Assembly: GCA_023421955.1 (NCBI GenBank)
Contig: JAEZSE010000018.1
Location: 1-64,000 of the forward strand
Direction of reading: 5' to 3'
Length of the DNA: 64,000 bases
Source of the DNA: Bacillota bacterium
Lineage (GTDB): Bacteria; Bacillota; Clostridia; Christensenellales; UMGS416
Shown: positions 8,099-16,747 of the stretch, one piece after another
How the letters are laid out: each line of letters starts with the position of its first letter
How positions within the stretch are numbered: position 1 is the first letter of the stretch
Notes under the pieces: model-generated
What the model saw: only the letters and a program-made list of their open reading frames with translations
The model's database searches: none
What the model was told of the DNA's origin: nothing
Position numbers and translations under genes: made by a program

Positions 8099-9445
8099 AT
8101 GGTAACAAATTCACCAAAACAAAAGGGATTCTTTGCAAAGAACTGGGGCTGGCTGCTGGCAGTGGGTCTGGTGCTTGGCTTGCTGATTCTGGCTGGATTG
8201 GGCACCGGCGCCTATTTTCTGCTGAGGAGCAATGTTCAAGCCAATACCATTGCCATCTCGATGGATAAACCGGAACTGGGAAAGCCGTTTTCCGCAAAGG
8301 TTGAACTGGAAAACAAGGGGATCCTCAGTGCAAAAGACTATCATGCCGTGTTGCTGGTGGACGGTGAGGAAATCGACACGGAAGACCTGACGCTGGAATC
8401 CAAGGATCCCCAGTCGGTCACCTTTGACATTAAGGGGCTTCCTGCCGGCAAACATAAGGCCAGCATTGGCGGTGTTGATAAGGAGTTTACTGTTTATCGC
8501 CCCGCCGAGCTGAAGCTGACAGGATTCACGCTGAGCGCAGAGAAGCTTATGGTTGGCGAATCGGTGAAGGTCACAGCGACGATAAAGAATATGGGTGAGC
8601 TCCCCGGGGAGTACAGCGGAGAACTGACGCTGGACGGCGGTAAACTGGAAGTGCTGAAGACCACCGTGGAGGCCGGCCAGGAGCAGGTGCTGGAAGCGGA
8701 GTTCACGATGGAGGAACGCGGCAATCACACCTTTGCGCTTGAAGGAGAAAACAAGGCTGTGACTGTGATCGCCCCGGCCAATGTGGAGGTGACGGGCCTC
8801 AAACTCTCCAAGACTTATCCGAAACCAAAGGAAGCCATTACCGCCACAGTGACCGTGGAAAATGATGGAGACATGCCGGGCAAATACAAGGTGGTACTAA
8901 ACATAAACGGCAAAGCCGCCCAGGAGAAGGAAGTCACCGTGGAAGCCAACAGCACGCAGAGTGTGGTATTCAGGGTATCGCAGGCAAAAGCCGGCAGATA
9001 CACCGTTGCCGTGGGGGGCTTCTCAGAATCCATGCGTGTGGTTGTCATCACAAGGCCGGCAAACGGCGCGCTCCTAGTGAAAAAGGTGAACAGCGGTTAT
9101 GGACGCTTGACGTTGAAGAACGGCTACAGTGACAGCGATGCGATCTTCATCCTGGCAAGCACATCCAGCCCCAAAGTGCCTCTGCTCACTGTTTATGTGC
9201 GCGCAGGAGCCACGACACCCAAGATCAAGGTTAAGGACGGAACCTACTTGGTATATTACTCCATCGGCGGCAGCTATGACTCGGCATCCAAGAAGTTTAT
9301 TTCAGAACCGAAGTATGGCCGTTTTGAGGATTCAATCAAGTTCACAACCACGCGAACAACCTATTCGGTGTGGACGGTATCAATCGGTGTATCCGGTGGC
9401 AACGCTGGCTCGATCGGGCTTGGAGAAGATGATTTCCCACAATGA
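8099..9445 (+). CDS. Membrane-anchored CARDB-domain protein, second of a tandem pair
   Basis: 448 residues, clear paralogue of the preceding gene: SPKQKGFFAKNWGW start, one membrane helix, three CARDB-like repeats (each with a GELPGEYSGEL or GDMPGKYKVVL type segment) and a divergent C-terminal domain. The invariant stretch SMRVVVITRP at the end of repeat 3 is identical in both proteins and marks the junction to the C-terminal domain. AAGGAG precedes a TTG (8096) and an ATG (8099); I chose the ATG. Probably in one transcript with the first copy, ended by the terminator at 9482. Confidence 0.75.
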   Translation: MVTNSPKQKGFFAKNWGWLLAVGLVLGLLILAGLGTGAYFLLRSNVQANTIAISMDKPELGKPFSAKVELENKGILSAKDYHAVLLVDGEEIDTEDLTLESKDPQSVTFDIKGLPAGKHKASIGGVDKEFTVYRPAELKLTGFTLSAEKLMVGESVKVTATIKNMGELPGEYSGELTLDGGKLEVLKTTVEAGQEQVLEAEFTMEERGNHTFALEGENKAVTVIAPANVEVTGLKLSKTYPKPKEAITATVTVENDGDMPGKYKVVLNINGKAAQEKEVTVEANSTQSVVFRVSQAKAGRYTVAVGGFSESMRVVVITRPANGALLVKKVNSGYGRLTLKNGYSDSDAIFILASTSSPKVPLLTVYVRAGATTPKIKVKDGTYLVYYSIGGSYDSASKKFISEPKYGRFEDSIKFTTTRTTYSVWTVSIGVSGGNAGSIGLGEDDFPQ

Positions 9446-9481
9446 GATATCAACATCGATGACCTGAACAAAATGGAGTCA

Positions 9482-9523
9482 ACAAGCCTTCCGCTTCAAG
9501 GGCAACGGAAGGCTTGTTTTATT
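9482..9523 (+). terminator. Terminator after the CARDB pair
   Basis: ACAAGCCTTCCG pairs with CGGAAGGCTTGT around a 12-base loop, followed by TTTATT. Confidence 0.85.
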
Positions 9524-9734
9524 CGCCGTGAATACATGAGATATGTAACATTACCGCAATAATTCTATAGGTTCTTTGTGCTAAAGGCACAATTTATACA
9601 AAGTTATTTCTGTTATTCTTATAAAGGCAATTTCCAGAATAGTGTAATATAATTGATTGCGGTTATGGATATTGTTGTGCCAATGACAATTCATAATGGT
9701 TGATTTATGAAATAAACAGCAAAGGCAGTTACTC

Positions 9735-11225
9735 ATGAAAGAATTTTTCACCAAGAAAAGAATCATCCTGGGCTCCATCGTGGTTGTTGTGCTTCTGTTG
9801 ATTGGCGGTGGCGTTTGGGCCGTCACAACCTGGCATAACATCACCAACGATCAGATGGGGCTTTTCGACCAAACCCCCTCCCCAACCGAAGATACGATTA
9901 CTGACGAACCAACGGAGGATCCGACCAACGACCTCACAGAGGAACCGACGGAGGAACTCACCGAGGAGCCAACAGAGGAACCCACAGAGGAACCGACACC
10001 AACACCTACGCTCAGCCCCTACGACGAGCTGGCAAGCCAGGCTGACAGCTCCATCATGAAAGATACTCTCAATGTGCTGCTGATTGGCGTGGATTATTCC
10101 ACGGAGCGTGTAGGCAACACCAAGCAATACGTAAACAAGGACTTTAACTCTGACGTGATGCTGGTGCTGGCCATAAACTTTAAGCAGAAAAAGGTGGATA
10201 TGATCTCCCTGCCGAGAGACAGTTATGCAAAAATCGCCAACTTGACCGGTGTGTACAAAATGAACTTCGCGCTCGAAGCCGGCGGTGGCATGAATAACAA
10301 AGGGTTTATGAACGTGTGCAAGAGCGCCCAGGTGATGCTCGGCAACATCCCTGTGAACTACTACATCGCAGTGACTATGCCGGTGGTAAAAGAACTCACC
10401 GACGCAATCGGCGGTGTGGATTATGATATGGACATCGACTTTTCCATTCAAGGCCGGCATTATAAAAAGGGAAAGCAGCACATGAACGGGCAGGGTGTGC
10501 TGGACTATTGTCGCATCCGCAAGGGTGACATCAAATCCTCAGAAGCTGGTGACCTGCACCGTGTGGACCGTCAGAAAAGGATGTTGCTGACCGTTTTTAA
10601 AAAACTGCAAAATGAATCAACAATACTTGATGTGCCCAAGATGCTGCTGTCAATGCAGGGTAAGGTGTTCACCAACATGAACTTTGAACAGCTTGCCGCC
10701 CTTGCCGTGTTCGGCAAGGATCTGGATCAGAAAAAGATCACGCTGCGCACGATGCCCGGCTCCTATAACTATGGCATTTTCAACCGTAACTATGTGATCA
10801 TCGACCAGGCAAAGCGCGTGAAGCTGATCAAGGATGTCTACGGCGTGACCGTGAAGCAGCAAAGCAAGTACTCAGCCGCCAATGCAAGGATGTATTGGGC
10901 ATGGCTGCAAGGCGAGGCGTGGATCGAGGAAATCAAGAGCATCATGACCGCAGATGCGAAACTGACGGCCGATAAGAAAAAGCTGAACAATCAAACCTAT
11001 ATTGACCGCACAAATGCGGCAATGGCAACGCTGCAATCCAAGCTGAAGAAATACACCTCCAAAGCCAAGGGATCAGGCGGTGTCAAGATGTCAGAGACGG
11101 AAGACCTGGAGGCGGCGCTGAAGAACTTCTATGACAACGCCTACATGATGTGTTACAAAGCCGGTATCCGGGCTGACTGGGATGTGGCCGTCTACACCAG
11201 GGGCGAGCCGCGCATGAAGGAATAG
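9735..11225 (+). CDS. LytR-CpsA-Psr (LCP) family cell-wall glycopolymer ligase, first copy
   Basis: LCP proteins attach teichoic acids or capsule polymers to peptidoglycan from undecaprenyl-linked precursors. 496 residues: short cytosolic basic start, one membrane helix (about 10-32), a Thr/Pro/Glu-rich linker of EEPT repeats (about 50-90), then the LCP domain from about 108 (LNVLLIGVDYS, NSDVMLVLAIN, MISLPRDSYAKI, ALEAGGG, DLHRVDRQKRML). After about 370 a Lys-rich helical extension has no LCP homology. The ribosome-binding site (AAAGG) is weak. The upstream 200 bases are AT-rich and hold a TATAAT at 9648 without a convincing -35. Confidence 0.88.
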   Translation: MKEFFTKKRIILGSIVVVVLLLIGGGVWAVTTWHNITNDQMGLFDQTPSPTEDTITDEPTEDPTNDLTEEPTEELTEEPTEEPTEEPTPTPTLSPYDELASQADSSIMKDTLNVLLIGVDYSTERVGNTKQYVNKDFNSDVMLVLAINFKQKKVDMISLPRDSYAKIANLTGVYKMNFALEAGGGMNNKGFMNVCKSAQVMLGNIPVNYYIAVTMPVVKELTDAIGGVDYDMDIDFSIQGRHYKKGKQHMNGQGVLDYCRIRKGDIKSSEAGDLHRVDRQKRMLLTVFKKLQNESTILDVPKMLLSMQGKVFTNMNFEQLAALAVFGKDLDQKKITLRTMPGSYNYGIFNRNYVIIDQAKRVKLIKDVYGVTVKQQSKYSAANARMYWAWLQGEAWIEEIKSIMTADAKLTADKKKLNNQTYIDRTNAAMATLQSKLKKYTSKAKGSGGVKMSETEDLEAALKNFYDNAYMMCYKAGIRADWDVAVYTRGEPRMKE

Positions 11226-11267
11226 TCGGAGAAATTTCAGGATTCAACGAATACATAGCACTCAACA

Positions 11268-11299
11268 GCCCCCATGGACTCGCGCCGTGGGGGTTCTTC
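11268..11299 (+). terminator. Terminator after the first LCP gene
   Basis: CCCCCATGG pairs with CCGTGGGGG (one G-U pair) around a 7-base loop, followed by TTCTTC; the U-tract is weak. Confidence 0.65.
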
Positions 11300-11466
11300 A
11301 TATGCCGATGTGGTCATGTCATCAACTTGCTGCTGATTATGGTTCAATCCTTGTGATCTTTGGCTCAAGCCACATTTACCACAAAAAGATCTAAGCCCTC
11401 AGAAAGATATGTCATCCCCGCATTGCACCGTCCAGCGCAAGGCATACTATTGTCGGTGATGGTAAT

Positions 11467-12144
11467 ATGATTGAGCTTGCGGATGTCTACAAGACCTATA
11501 ACATGGGCGGAGAAAAAATCAACGCACTGGACGGTGTGAACCTACGGATTGACAAAGGGGAGTTTGTGGCGATCATCGGGCCTTCGGGAAGCGGGAAATC
11601 CACACTGATGAACGTAATCGGATGCCTGGACAGCCCGTCTACAGGGCGCTACCTGCTGGGCGGCAGAGAGGTCTCCAGCTTGAGCGGAGACGCCCTGGCT
11701 GACGTGCGCAGTCGGGAACTGGGTTTTGTGTTTCAGGGTTTCAACCTGCTGCACAAACTGGACGCGCTGCACAATGTGGAATTGCCGCTGGTCTACCAAA
11801 ACGTGAGTTGGGAGGAGCGAAGGGATCGGGCTACGGCAGCACTCACACGAATGGGCTTGGCTTCACGGCTGCATCACAAGCCCAGCCAGCTTTCCGGCGG
11901 GCAGCAGCAGCGGGTTGCCATCGCCCGGGCGCTGGTCACCGAACCCTCCCTCATCCTGGCTGATGAACCCACAGGCAATCTGGACAGCCACACCGGCATG
12001 GAAGTGCTTTGCCTTTTGAAAGCGCTGCATCGGCAGGGCAACACCGTGGTGTTGATCACCCATGACCGCAGCGTGGCCGACGCCGCGTGCCGCCGTGTGA
12101 CCATACAGGACGGCAGGATCGTGGGGGACGAGAAGGTTTCTTAG
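11467..12144 (+). CDS. ABC transporter ATPase of the MacB/LolD family, without a neighbouring permease
   Basis: ATPase of the MacB/FtsE/LolD group, which drive lipoprotein release, antimicrobial-peptide export or mechanotransmission. 225 residues: Walker A GPSGSGKST (37-45), the family-specific FVFQGFNLL around residue 83, signature LSGGQQQR, Walker B LILADEPTGNLDS and the H-loop ITHD. In this family the ATPase normally sits next to an MacB/FtsX-type permease; none is here, and a terminator follows at once. The start at 11467 has only a weak ribosome-binding site. The partner is unknown. Confidence 0.88.
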   Translation: MIELADVYKTYNMGGEKINALDGVNLRIDKGEFVAIIGPSGSGKSTLMNVIGCLDSPSTGRYLLGGREVSSLSGDALADVRSRELGFVFQGFNLLHKLDALHNVELPLVYQNVSWEERRDRATAALTRMGLASRLHHKPSQLSGGQQQRVAIARALVTEPSLILADEPTGNLDSHTGMEVLCLLKALHRQGNTVVLITHDRSVADAACRRVTIQDGRIVGDEKVS

Positions 12145-12176
12145 CCCATCAGCAAAGGCATACCGAACAATTGTTG

Positions 12177-12210
12177 AAAGGGGGCGCCAGCCAGGCGCCC
12201 CCTCTTTCTT
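12177..12210. terminator. Bidirectional terminator between convergent genes
   Basis: GGGGGCGCC and GGCGCCCCC flank a 5-base loop; a CTCTTTCTT tract follows on the plus strand and CTTTCAAC on the minus strand. It separates the ABC ATPase gene from the AraC-type gene. Confidence 0.8.
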
Positions 12211-13075
12211 ACTTGATTGACACATTGATCTCAACCAAACCCGTGCTGATGTCATGCACCTCATAATCCGGCGTGCCAGCCAGCTCCAGACCTGATCCGG
12301 GAAGCCATACACCGTCGATGTAATCATAGGGGGACATACCAATATCCTCGCCGTTCAATGTGTTTGCCTTGGGGTCATGGACGAAGACAGCATATTTGGC
12401 ACGCGGGATTTCCTTTTTGGCCATGCCATCAAGAGGCACCCCTGAAGACTCCACACAGAACCAGTAAGTATAGGCAATGTCATCGTCATCCTTGCTCAAA
12501 TCCTCCGGGAGGTAATCGTAGGCAGCATAAAAAAGATGGGGGTTCACACGACCTGGGATGCCTTGGGCCATCTCGATAAACGCCTTTTGCGTTTTGGCGA
12601 TCAAGCCTTGGCGTAGGTTGTCACCCTGTGTCATGCGCCGGGAAATGCCGGTTAAAGATTTGGGATCCTTTAAAACAATACTTGGGGTCATAATTGGTTC
12701 TCCTTCTTTCCTCATACGGATGATGTTGATTTTCTCGAAGAGACATGGTTGTGCGCCGCACTTACGAAACTCAGAGGGCGGCTGCCCCCAGGCAGCCCGA
12801 AATGCCCGCGTGAATGCTTCGTGGGATTCAAAGCCATAAGCCAGGGCGATCGTGAGGATATCGTCGCGCGCCGTCATCAGATCGACCATCGCCTGGCTCA
12901 ACCGCCTTCTTCGCAGGTAGCCCGCTGCGGAACACCCGGCCACCACTGTAAACACACGGTGGAATTGAGCAACAGAGTATCCGGCCCGAGATGCAATCTG
13001 CTCCAGCGTAATGTCGCCTTTCAAGTTGGCTTCCATAAATTCAATTGCTTTCTGGAGGTTATCATAGGTTCCCAT
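12209..13075 (-). CDS. AraC-family regulator with GyrI-like effector domain
   Basis: Transcription regulator of 288 residues. Residues 5-110 hold the AraC DNA-binding domain with both helix-turn-helices (LEQIASRAGYSVAQFHRVF; ILTIALAYGFESHEAFTRAF). Residues 130-288 form a GyrI-like/SOUL-type ligand pocket (YWFCVES, PRAKYAVFVHDP, MSPYDYIDGVWLPGSG), the build of Rob/BmrR-like multidrug sensors. The ATG at 13075 follows GAGAGGGA, whereas the longer frame to 13144 has no such site. It may act on the divergent hydrolase gene or on distant exporters; no operator was identified. Confidence 0.88.
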   Translation of the reverse strand: MGTYDNLQKAIEFMEANLKGDITLEQIASRAGYSVAQFHRVFTVVAGCSAAGYLRRRRLSQAMVDLMTARDDILTIALAYGFESHEAFTRAFRAAWGQPPSEFRKCGAQPCLFEKINIIRMRKEGEPIMTPSIVLKDPKSLTGISRRMTQGDNLRQGLIAKTQKAFIEMAQGIPGRVNPHLFYAAYDYLPEDLSKDDDDIAYTYWFCVESSGVPLDGMAKKEIPRAKYAVFVHDPKANTLNGEDIGMSPYDYIDGVWLPGSGLELAGTPDYEVHDISTGLVEINVSIK

Positions 13076-13243
13076 GGCGCATTCCCTCTCTTCGGCCATA
13101 TCATACCGCATGGGGAAGCTTGCCCGCTTGATTTTTTTCATCATCTTCTATACAGCAGCTGCAAAGACCCAGGGCAAGAGCCATTGTATTCATCGCTGCC
13201 CCGGCATATACTGGTAGCAGCATGAGCATTGGTGGATAAAGCA

Positions 13244-14014
13244 ATGAAACGACCGACGATCAGCCCCATTGATAACCCGCTTGCCCGTGAATTCCTGCTG
13301 GAAGGCGACCGGCGTGGCATACTGCTAATCCATGGCTTCACCGCCACACCCTCGCAAATGCGCCCGCTGGGCGAGGCGTTGCATCGGGAGGGCTACACGG
13401 TGCTGGGCGTGCTGCTGCCAGGGCACGGCACCACAGTGGAAGACATGGAGAGGCAAAACTGGTCTGTCTGGCTGAAAGCCTGCCGCGACAGCTTCAACAC
13501 ATTGGCCAAGCGTTGTAACGAGATCTCCGTGGCCGGCCTTTCCATGGGCGGCATCCTGGCGCTGATCCTGGCCAGCGAGTTGCCGGTAAAGGCTGCCGTC
13601 TCCATTGCAGCACCCTTGCGCCTGCAAAACATCCTGGCAAAGTACTCCTGGCTGCTTGGCGTGTTTGTGCGCTATCAGGGCTGGCCGGAGGATCCGGAAA
13701 AAGATACAAAAGAGCGGGAAAACGCTTATCACATTGGGTACCCCGTCACACCTGTGCGCAAGGTGCCAGATCTGCTTCGGCTGGCACACATGGCCGAACG
13801 GGGTCTGCCCGCCATTCGTTGCCCACTGCTGGTTGTGCAGCCAAGAAAAGATGACACCGTGCGGCTGGATAGCCCCGATCTGATCCTGAAAGGGGCGGTC
13901 AATTCACCATATAGAAAGATGTTATGGCTGGAAAACTCCCGGCATGTGTGCACCGTGGAGCCGGAGTTTGATCTATTGTTTGGCGAAATCAGCGAGTTCT
14001 TGCGGGATTCATGA
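13244..14014 (+). CDS. Alpha/beta-hydrolase, carboxylesterase/monoacylglycerol lipase type
   Basis: Serine hydrolase of about 256 residues, likely cytosolic. Catalytic triad visible: nucleophile Ser100 in GLSMGG, Asp in the PRKDD segment near 200 and His in the SRHV segment near 230; oxyanion-hole HGF at 30-32. This pattern matches Est30-type carboxylesterases. In-frame TTG (13229), GTG (13232) and ATG (13244) are possible starts; GGTGG sits 8 bases before the ATG, so that is preferred. Substrate unknown. Divergent from the AraC-type regulator 170 bases away. Confidence 0.82.
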   Translation: MKRPTISPIDNPLAREFLLEGDRRGILLIHGFTATPSQMRPLGEALHREGYTVLGVLLPGHGTTVEDMERQNWSVWLKACRDSFNTLAKRCNEISVAGLSMGGILALILASELPVKAAVSIAAPLRLQNILAKYSWLLGVFVRYQGWPEDPEKDTKERENAYHIGYPVTPVRKVPDLLRLAHMAERGLPAIRCPLLVVQPRKDDTVRLDSPDLILKGAVNSPYRKMLWLENSRHVCTVEPEFDLLFGEISEFLRDS

Positions 14015-14029
14015 GAAGATGGGAGCCCT

Positions 14030-14788
14030 TCACCCCATCTTCTCTTTCAGCTTCCGCACTTGTTCCAGGATCTTCGGGATGCTTTCTTCCATCATATCAC
14101 GATAGAAACCCTCATACTCATAGGTCAGCGCTTCGATGGATTTACTGGCAATATCGCCGGCATATTTCTTCAGAAGGTCAAAGCTCTTTTCATAGGCGTG
14201 AAAGGAATGGGCCGTGTGTGTATAGGTGCCCACGGCCACGCCCAGATCATTCGCAATCTTGCACTGCAAAGAAATGAATGCGAAGGCGTTCATAAAAGCA
14301 GCTTGCACAGCATCATTGCTGCGCATCATCACCATCATATGAAGCGCCCCATCGCGGATCATGAACTGCATTGACTGCAGGCAAGCCGGGTGTTCGTTGT
14401 TGCTGTCAACCTCAAAATCCCGGATGTTCATCACGGCCCGGCGGGAAAAGGGATTGCGCCTGAGCTCATCATAAAGGAAGGGCAATTGCCGTGCAAAGCG
14501 GTCATGGTAGGTGTATTCCCAGCAGCTGCCCTCACCGATCTTAAAGTCCAAGATGCCATCGAGGATCTCCATTTTGTATTGCTGCAATTCATAATGGCCA
14601 CCGCAAAATAACCGGCTGACCATGGGCTCAGCGGCAGCCTGCTCCACAAAGAAGGTCATACCGGTTTCCTTCATTGTGGTGTTATAATCCGGGCATGGCA
14701 GCACATCGCCTTGCTCTTCCAGGATCGTCAGGGCTTGGTGGTATGCCTCCGGTAGTGTTTTGCCACGGGCATAAAAATGCTGGTGCAT
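14030..14788 (-). CDS. Divergent thymidylate-synthase-fold protein
   Basis: 252 residues that follow the order of thymidylate synthase motifs: an ELRRNPFSRRAV segment (106-118, cf. NPxSRR of TS), the presumed catalytic Cys136 in HPACLQSMQF (TS: PPCHxxxQF), RSND (156-159) and, eight residues after that Asp, an Asn167 at the position where TS uses Asn for dUMP and dCMP hydroxymethylase uses Asp. An SFHAY segment matches the C-terminal HIY. The His after the catalytic Cys is Leu here, and the TS WNP motif is absent, so activity is uncertain. The ATG at 14788 follows GGGAGGG. It converges with the hydrolase gene. A pyrimidine-modifying or non-catalytic role is possible. Confidence 0.6.
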   Translation of the reverse strand: MHQHFYARGKTLPEAYHQALTILEEQGDVLPCPDYNTTMKETGMTFFVEQAAAEPMVSRLFCGGHYELQQYKMEILDGILDFKIGEGSCWEYTYHDRFARQLPFLYDELRRNPFSRRAVMNIRDFEVDSNNEHPACLQSMQFMIRDGALHMMVMMRSNDAVQAAFMNAFAFISLQCKIANDLGVAVGTYTHTAHSFHAYEKSFDLLKKYAGDIASKSIEALTYEYEGFYRDMMEESIPKILEQVRKLKEKMG

Positions 14789-14869
14789 GGTCAATTTCCC
14801 TCCCCTGTGCAATCTGTGGTATGGGCTCATTCTATCAGAATTTCGGTGAACATCCAATGTTCGGAACAC

Positions 14870-14912
14870 AAAAAACGCCCCTCATCAGGAAGAATCCCAA
14901 TGAGGGGCGTTT
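14870..14912 (-). terminator. Terminator of the L,D-transpeptidase gene
   Basis: On the minus strand AAACGCCCCTCA pairs with TGAGGGGCGTTT around a 16-base loop and TTTTTTG follows. Confidence 0.8.
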
Positions 14913-14919
14913 GCTCTTG

Positions 14920-16428
14920 CTATTCGATCACCATCACCGAGCCGGACCCGACCTTGAACCACTGCCACATAAACTTGGCGTGGCTGGAGTAATTGCGCAC
15001 GCACATGTGCGATTCTGGCCGGACACCCAGGAAAGTACCGTAGCTCTCACTGACAAGCGACCCCGGCATCACCAACTTGCTTTCACCGGTGACAGGGTCT
15101 GTGGTGTAGGAAACACCCCTGGGGAGGCCATGCAGGTAAGCCCCGCCGGTGAAGCGCACGGCATACGGAGCATACCCTTCGAACTTCATTTCTCCAGCGA
15201 CGGGATCATACCCATCGGCCAGATACCAGAACTCGCCGATGCCGTATTTACCCGCCTTTTTCTTTTCAATGGCCATAAAGTCACCCACAGGCGTGGGGTC
15301 GGAATAACCGCCGGTTTTCCCGGTGGAAACAAAGCAGAAGGACACAATCGCCCAGTGACCGTTGATAAACTCAAAGGTCATGATGTTCTGGTTTTTGCGG
15401 TCCACCACCGCCACCTGGGTCAGCGACTTGATCTGGTCGGTTTTGGTGCCATAGATAAACCTTGAGGGGATGTAGCGCACCTCATCAAATGACGGGATAT
15501 ACACCTGCATAAAGTCGCCTTTGGTGCCGAGCATCTGGCAAATTGTGCCGTCCGGAGCGTAACGAAATGAGGAGTTTTTGTCCGCTGCCAGATAGGCCGG
15601 TGCCGCCTGGTCACGGAGATTGCCGAAGGAGTCAACATCCTTCTTGTTTGGCATCAGCGGCGGCTTTCCATTCCTGTTTTTATAATTGCTCACGCGCACG
15701 GTGCCTTCCTGATCGGTCACCTTTTTCAACGCTTGAATCCGGTCGAATGCCTTCTTGACCTGAAAAGACTTAGGCGTGCCAGCCAATGCCGGGATGTAGC
15801 CCACGGCACCGCCGTCAGCGACACGCACACGGTACCAGTCAGACTTGCCGTCAGACCCCTTCACCTGGGCGAGCAGCTCATATCGCTGCGCAAGCTTGAC
15901 GCTTTTCAAAGACCTCGCACCAGTACTGGGAAGTGCGCGGATGGCGGAGGATTTCAACACCACAAAGTAATTGAGGTATGCCGGATACTTGGTATATTTC
16001 AAAGACTTTTTCAGCCCCTCAGGCAGTGTGGTTGTGAAATATCTGGTCACCTTCACGTCGGAGCGGTCCCCATCATTCCACGGACCTTTCGGCACCGGCG
16101 TGGCGGTGGGTGCGGGCGTGGGTGTCGGCTTCGGCGTCGGGATAGGTGTTGGCTCCTCAGTGGGGGCTACCGTGGGCGTCGGCTCCTCAGTGGGCGTCGG
16201 CTCCTCAGTAGGCGTTTCGGTCGCCTCTGGCGTAGCTGTAACATCAACCTCTGGAGTAGCGGAGGACTCCGCCGGCCTTGCCGAAGGACTTTCCGTTACG
16301 ATGTCGCTGGTCTGTTGTGGCGGAGCGGTGGGCAGCTGGAAGCTGTCACATCCAGCCAATGGCAACACGGCAAAAGCCAAAGCGGTGAAGAGGAGTATTG
16401 TTTGCTTCATGCTTCTTAATAACTTCAT
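14920..16428 (-). CDS. L,D-transpeptidase (YkuD) lipoprotein with SH3-like domains
   Basis: Secreted peptidoglycan cross-linking enzyme. 502 residues: lipoprotein signal peptide ending in LAGC at about residue 27, a long Pro/Thr/Glu low-complexity linker (about 35-115), SH3-like domains (about 145-330, containing SSAIRALPSTGARSLKSV) and a C-terminal YkuD domain. The catalytic region reads AYLHG then SHMCVRN, so the active-site Cys and the following Arg-Asn are intact. The ATG at 16428 follows GGGGA at 6 bases; the ATG at 16434 is too close to that site. Its lipidation would need Lgt, encoded later in this window. Confidence 0.88.
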   Translation of the reverse strand: MKLLRSMKQTILLFTALAFAVLPLAGCDSFQLPTAPPQQTSDIVTESPSARPAESSATPEVDVTATPEATETPTEEPTPTEEPTPTVAPTEEPTPIPTPKPTPTPAPTATPVPKGPWNDGDRSDVKVTRYFTTTLPEGLKKSLKYTKYPAYLNYFVVLKSSAIRALPSTGARSLKSVKLAQRYELLAQVKGSDGKSDWYRVRVADGGAVGYIPALAGTPKSFQVKKAFDRIQALKKVTDQEGTVRVSNYKNRNGKPPLMPNKKDVDSFGNLRDQAAPAYLAADKNSSFRYAPDGTICQMLGTKGDFMQVYIPSFDEVRYIPSRFIYGTKTDQIKSLTQVAVVDRKNQNIMTFEFINGHWAIVSFCFVSTGKTGGYSDPTPVGDFMAIEKKKAGKYGIGEFWYLADGYDPVAGEMKFEGYAPYAVRFTGGAYLHGLPRGVSYTTDPVTGESKLVMPGSLVSESYGTFLGVRPESHMCVRNYSSHAKFMWQWFKVGSGSVMVIE

Positions 16429-16747
16429 TTGCATCCCCGGTCAGCAATGATTCGTGTATACGATCAAAATATATTCTAACACGGTTGGGCTTACCTGTGA
16501 ATGCTGAAAAAGAGCGCTATTTAAATTTTACGCACACTTTTCAATAAATGAGGACATCCGCATTTGGGCATCCACCTGTAATCGTCTATTGCTCAGACGG
16601 CAAAAGATGCCCGATGGTTCCCTCACTGCTCGTTTGCCCGAATCAATACTATGCCGCGCGAGTTTGCAAATCCGGGCTTTGGATATCATATGAATATGAT
16701 TCGTTTGCAACCTATGGCAGGATTCCGATTGATCCGGAGGTGATCGC
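16429..16747. other. Divergent intergenic region, about 320 bases
   Basis: Separates the L,D-transpeptidase gene (minus) from a membrane-protein gene (plus). I see no convincing promoter pair with standard spacing, no strong hairpin and no credible gene. A 67-codon frame on the plus strand has no ribosome-binding site. The only clear signal is the GGAGGTGATC ribosome-binding site at its right end. Confidence 0.4.

Noticed and set aside
16110..16270. Tandem repeats in the L,D-transpeptidase gene and in LCP/VanW genes
   Set aside because: They are low-complexity Pro/Thr/Glu linkers in secreted proteins, read in frame, and not a CRISPR or mobile repeat.
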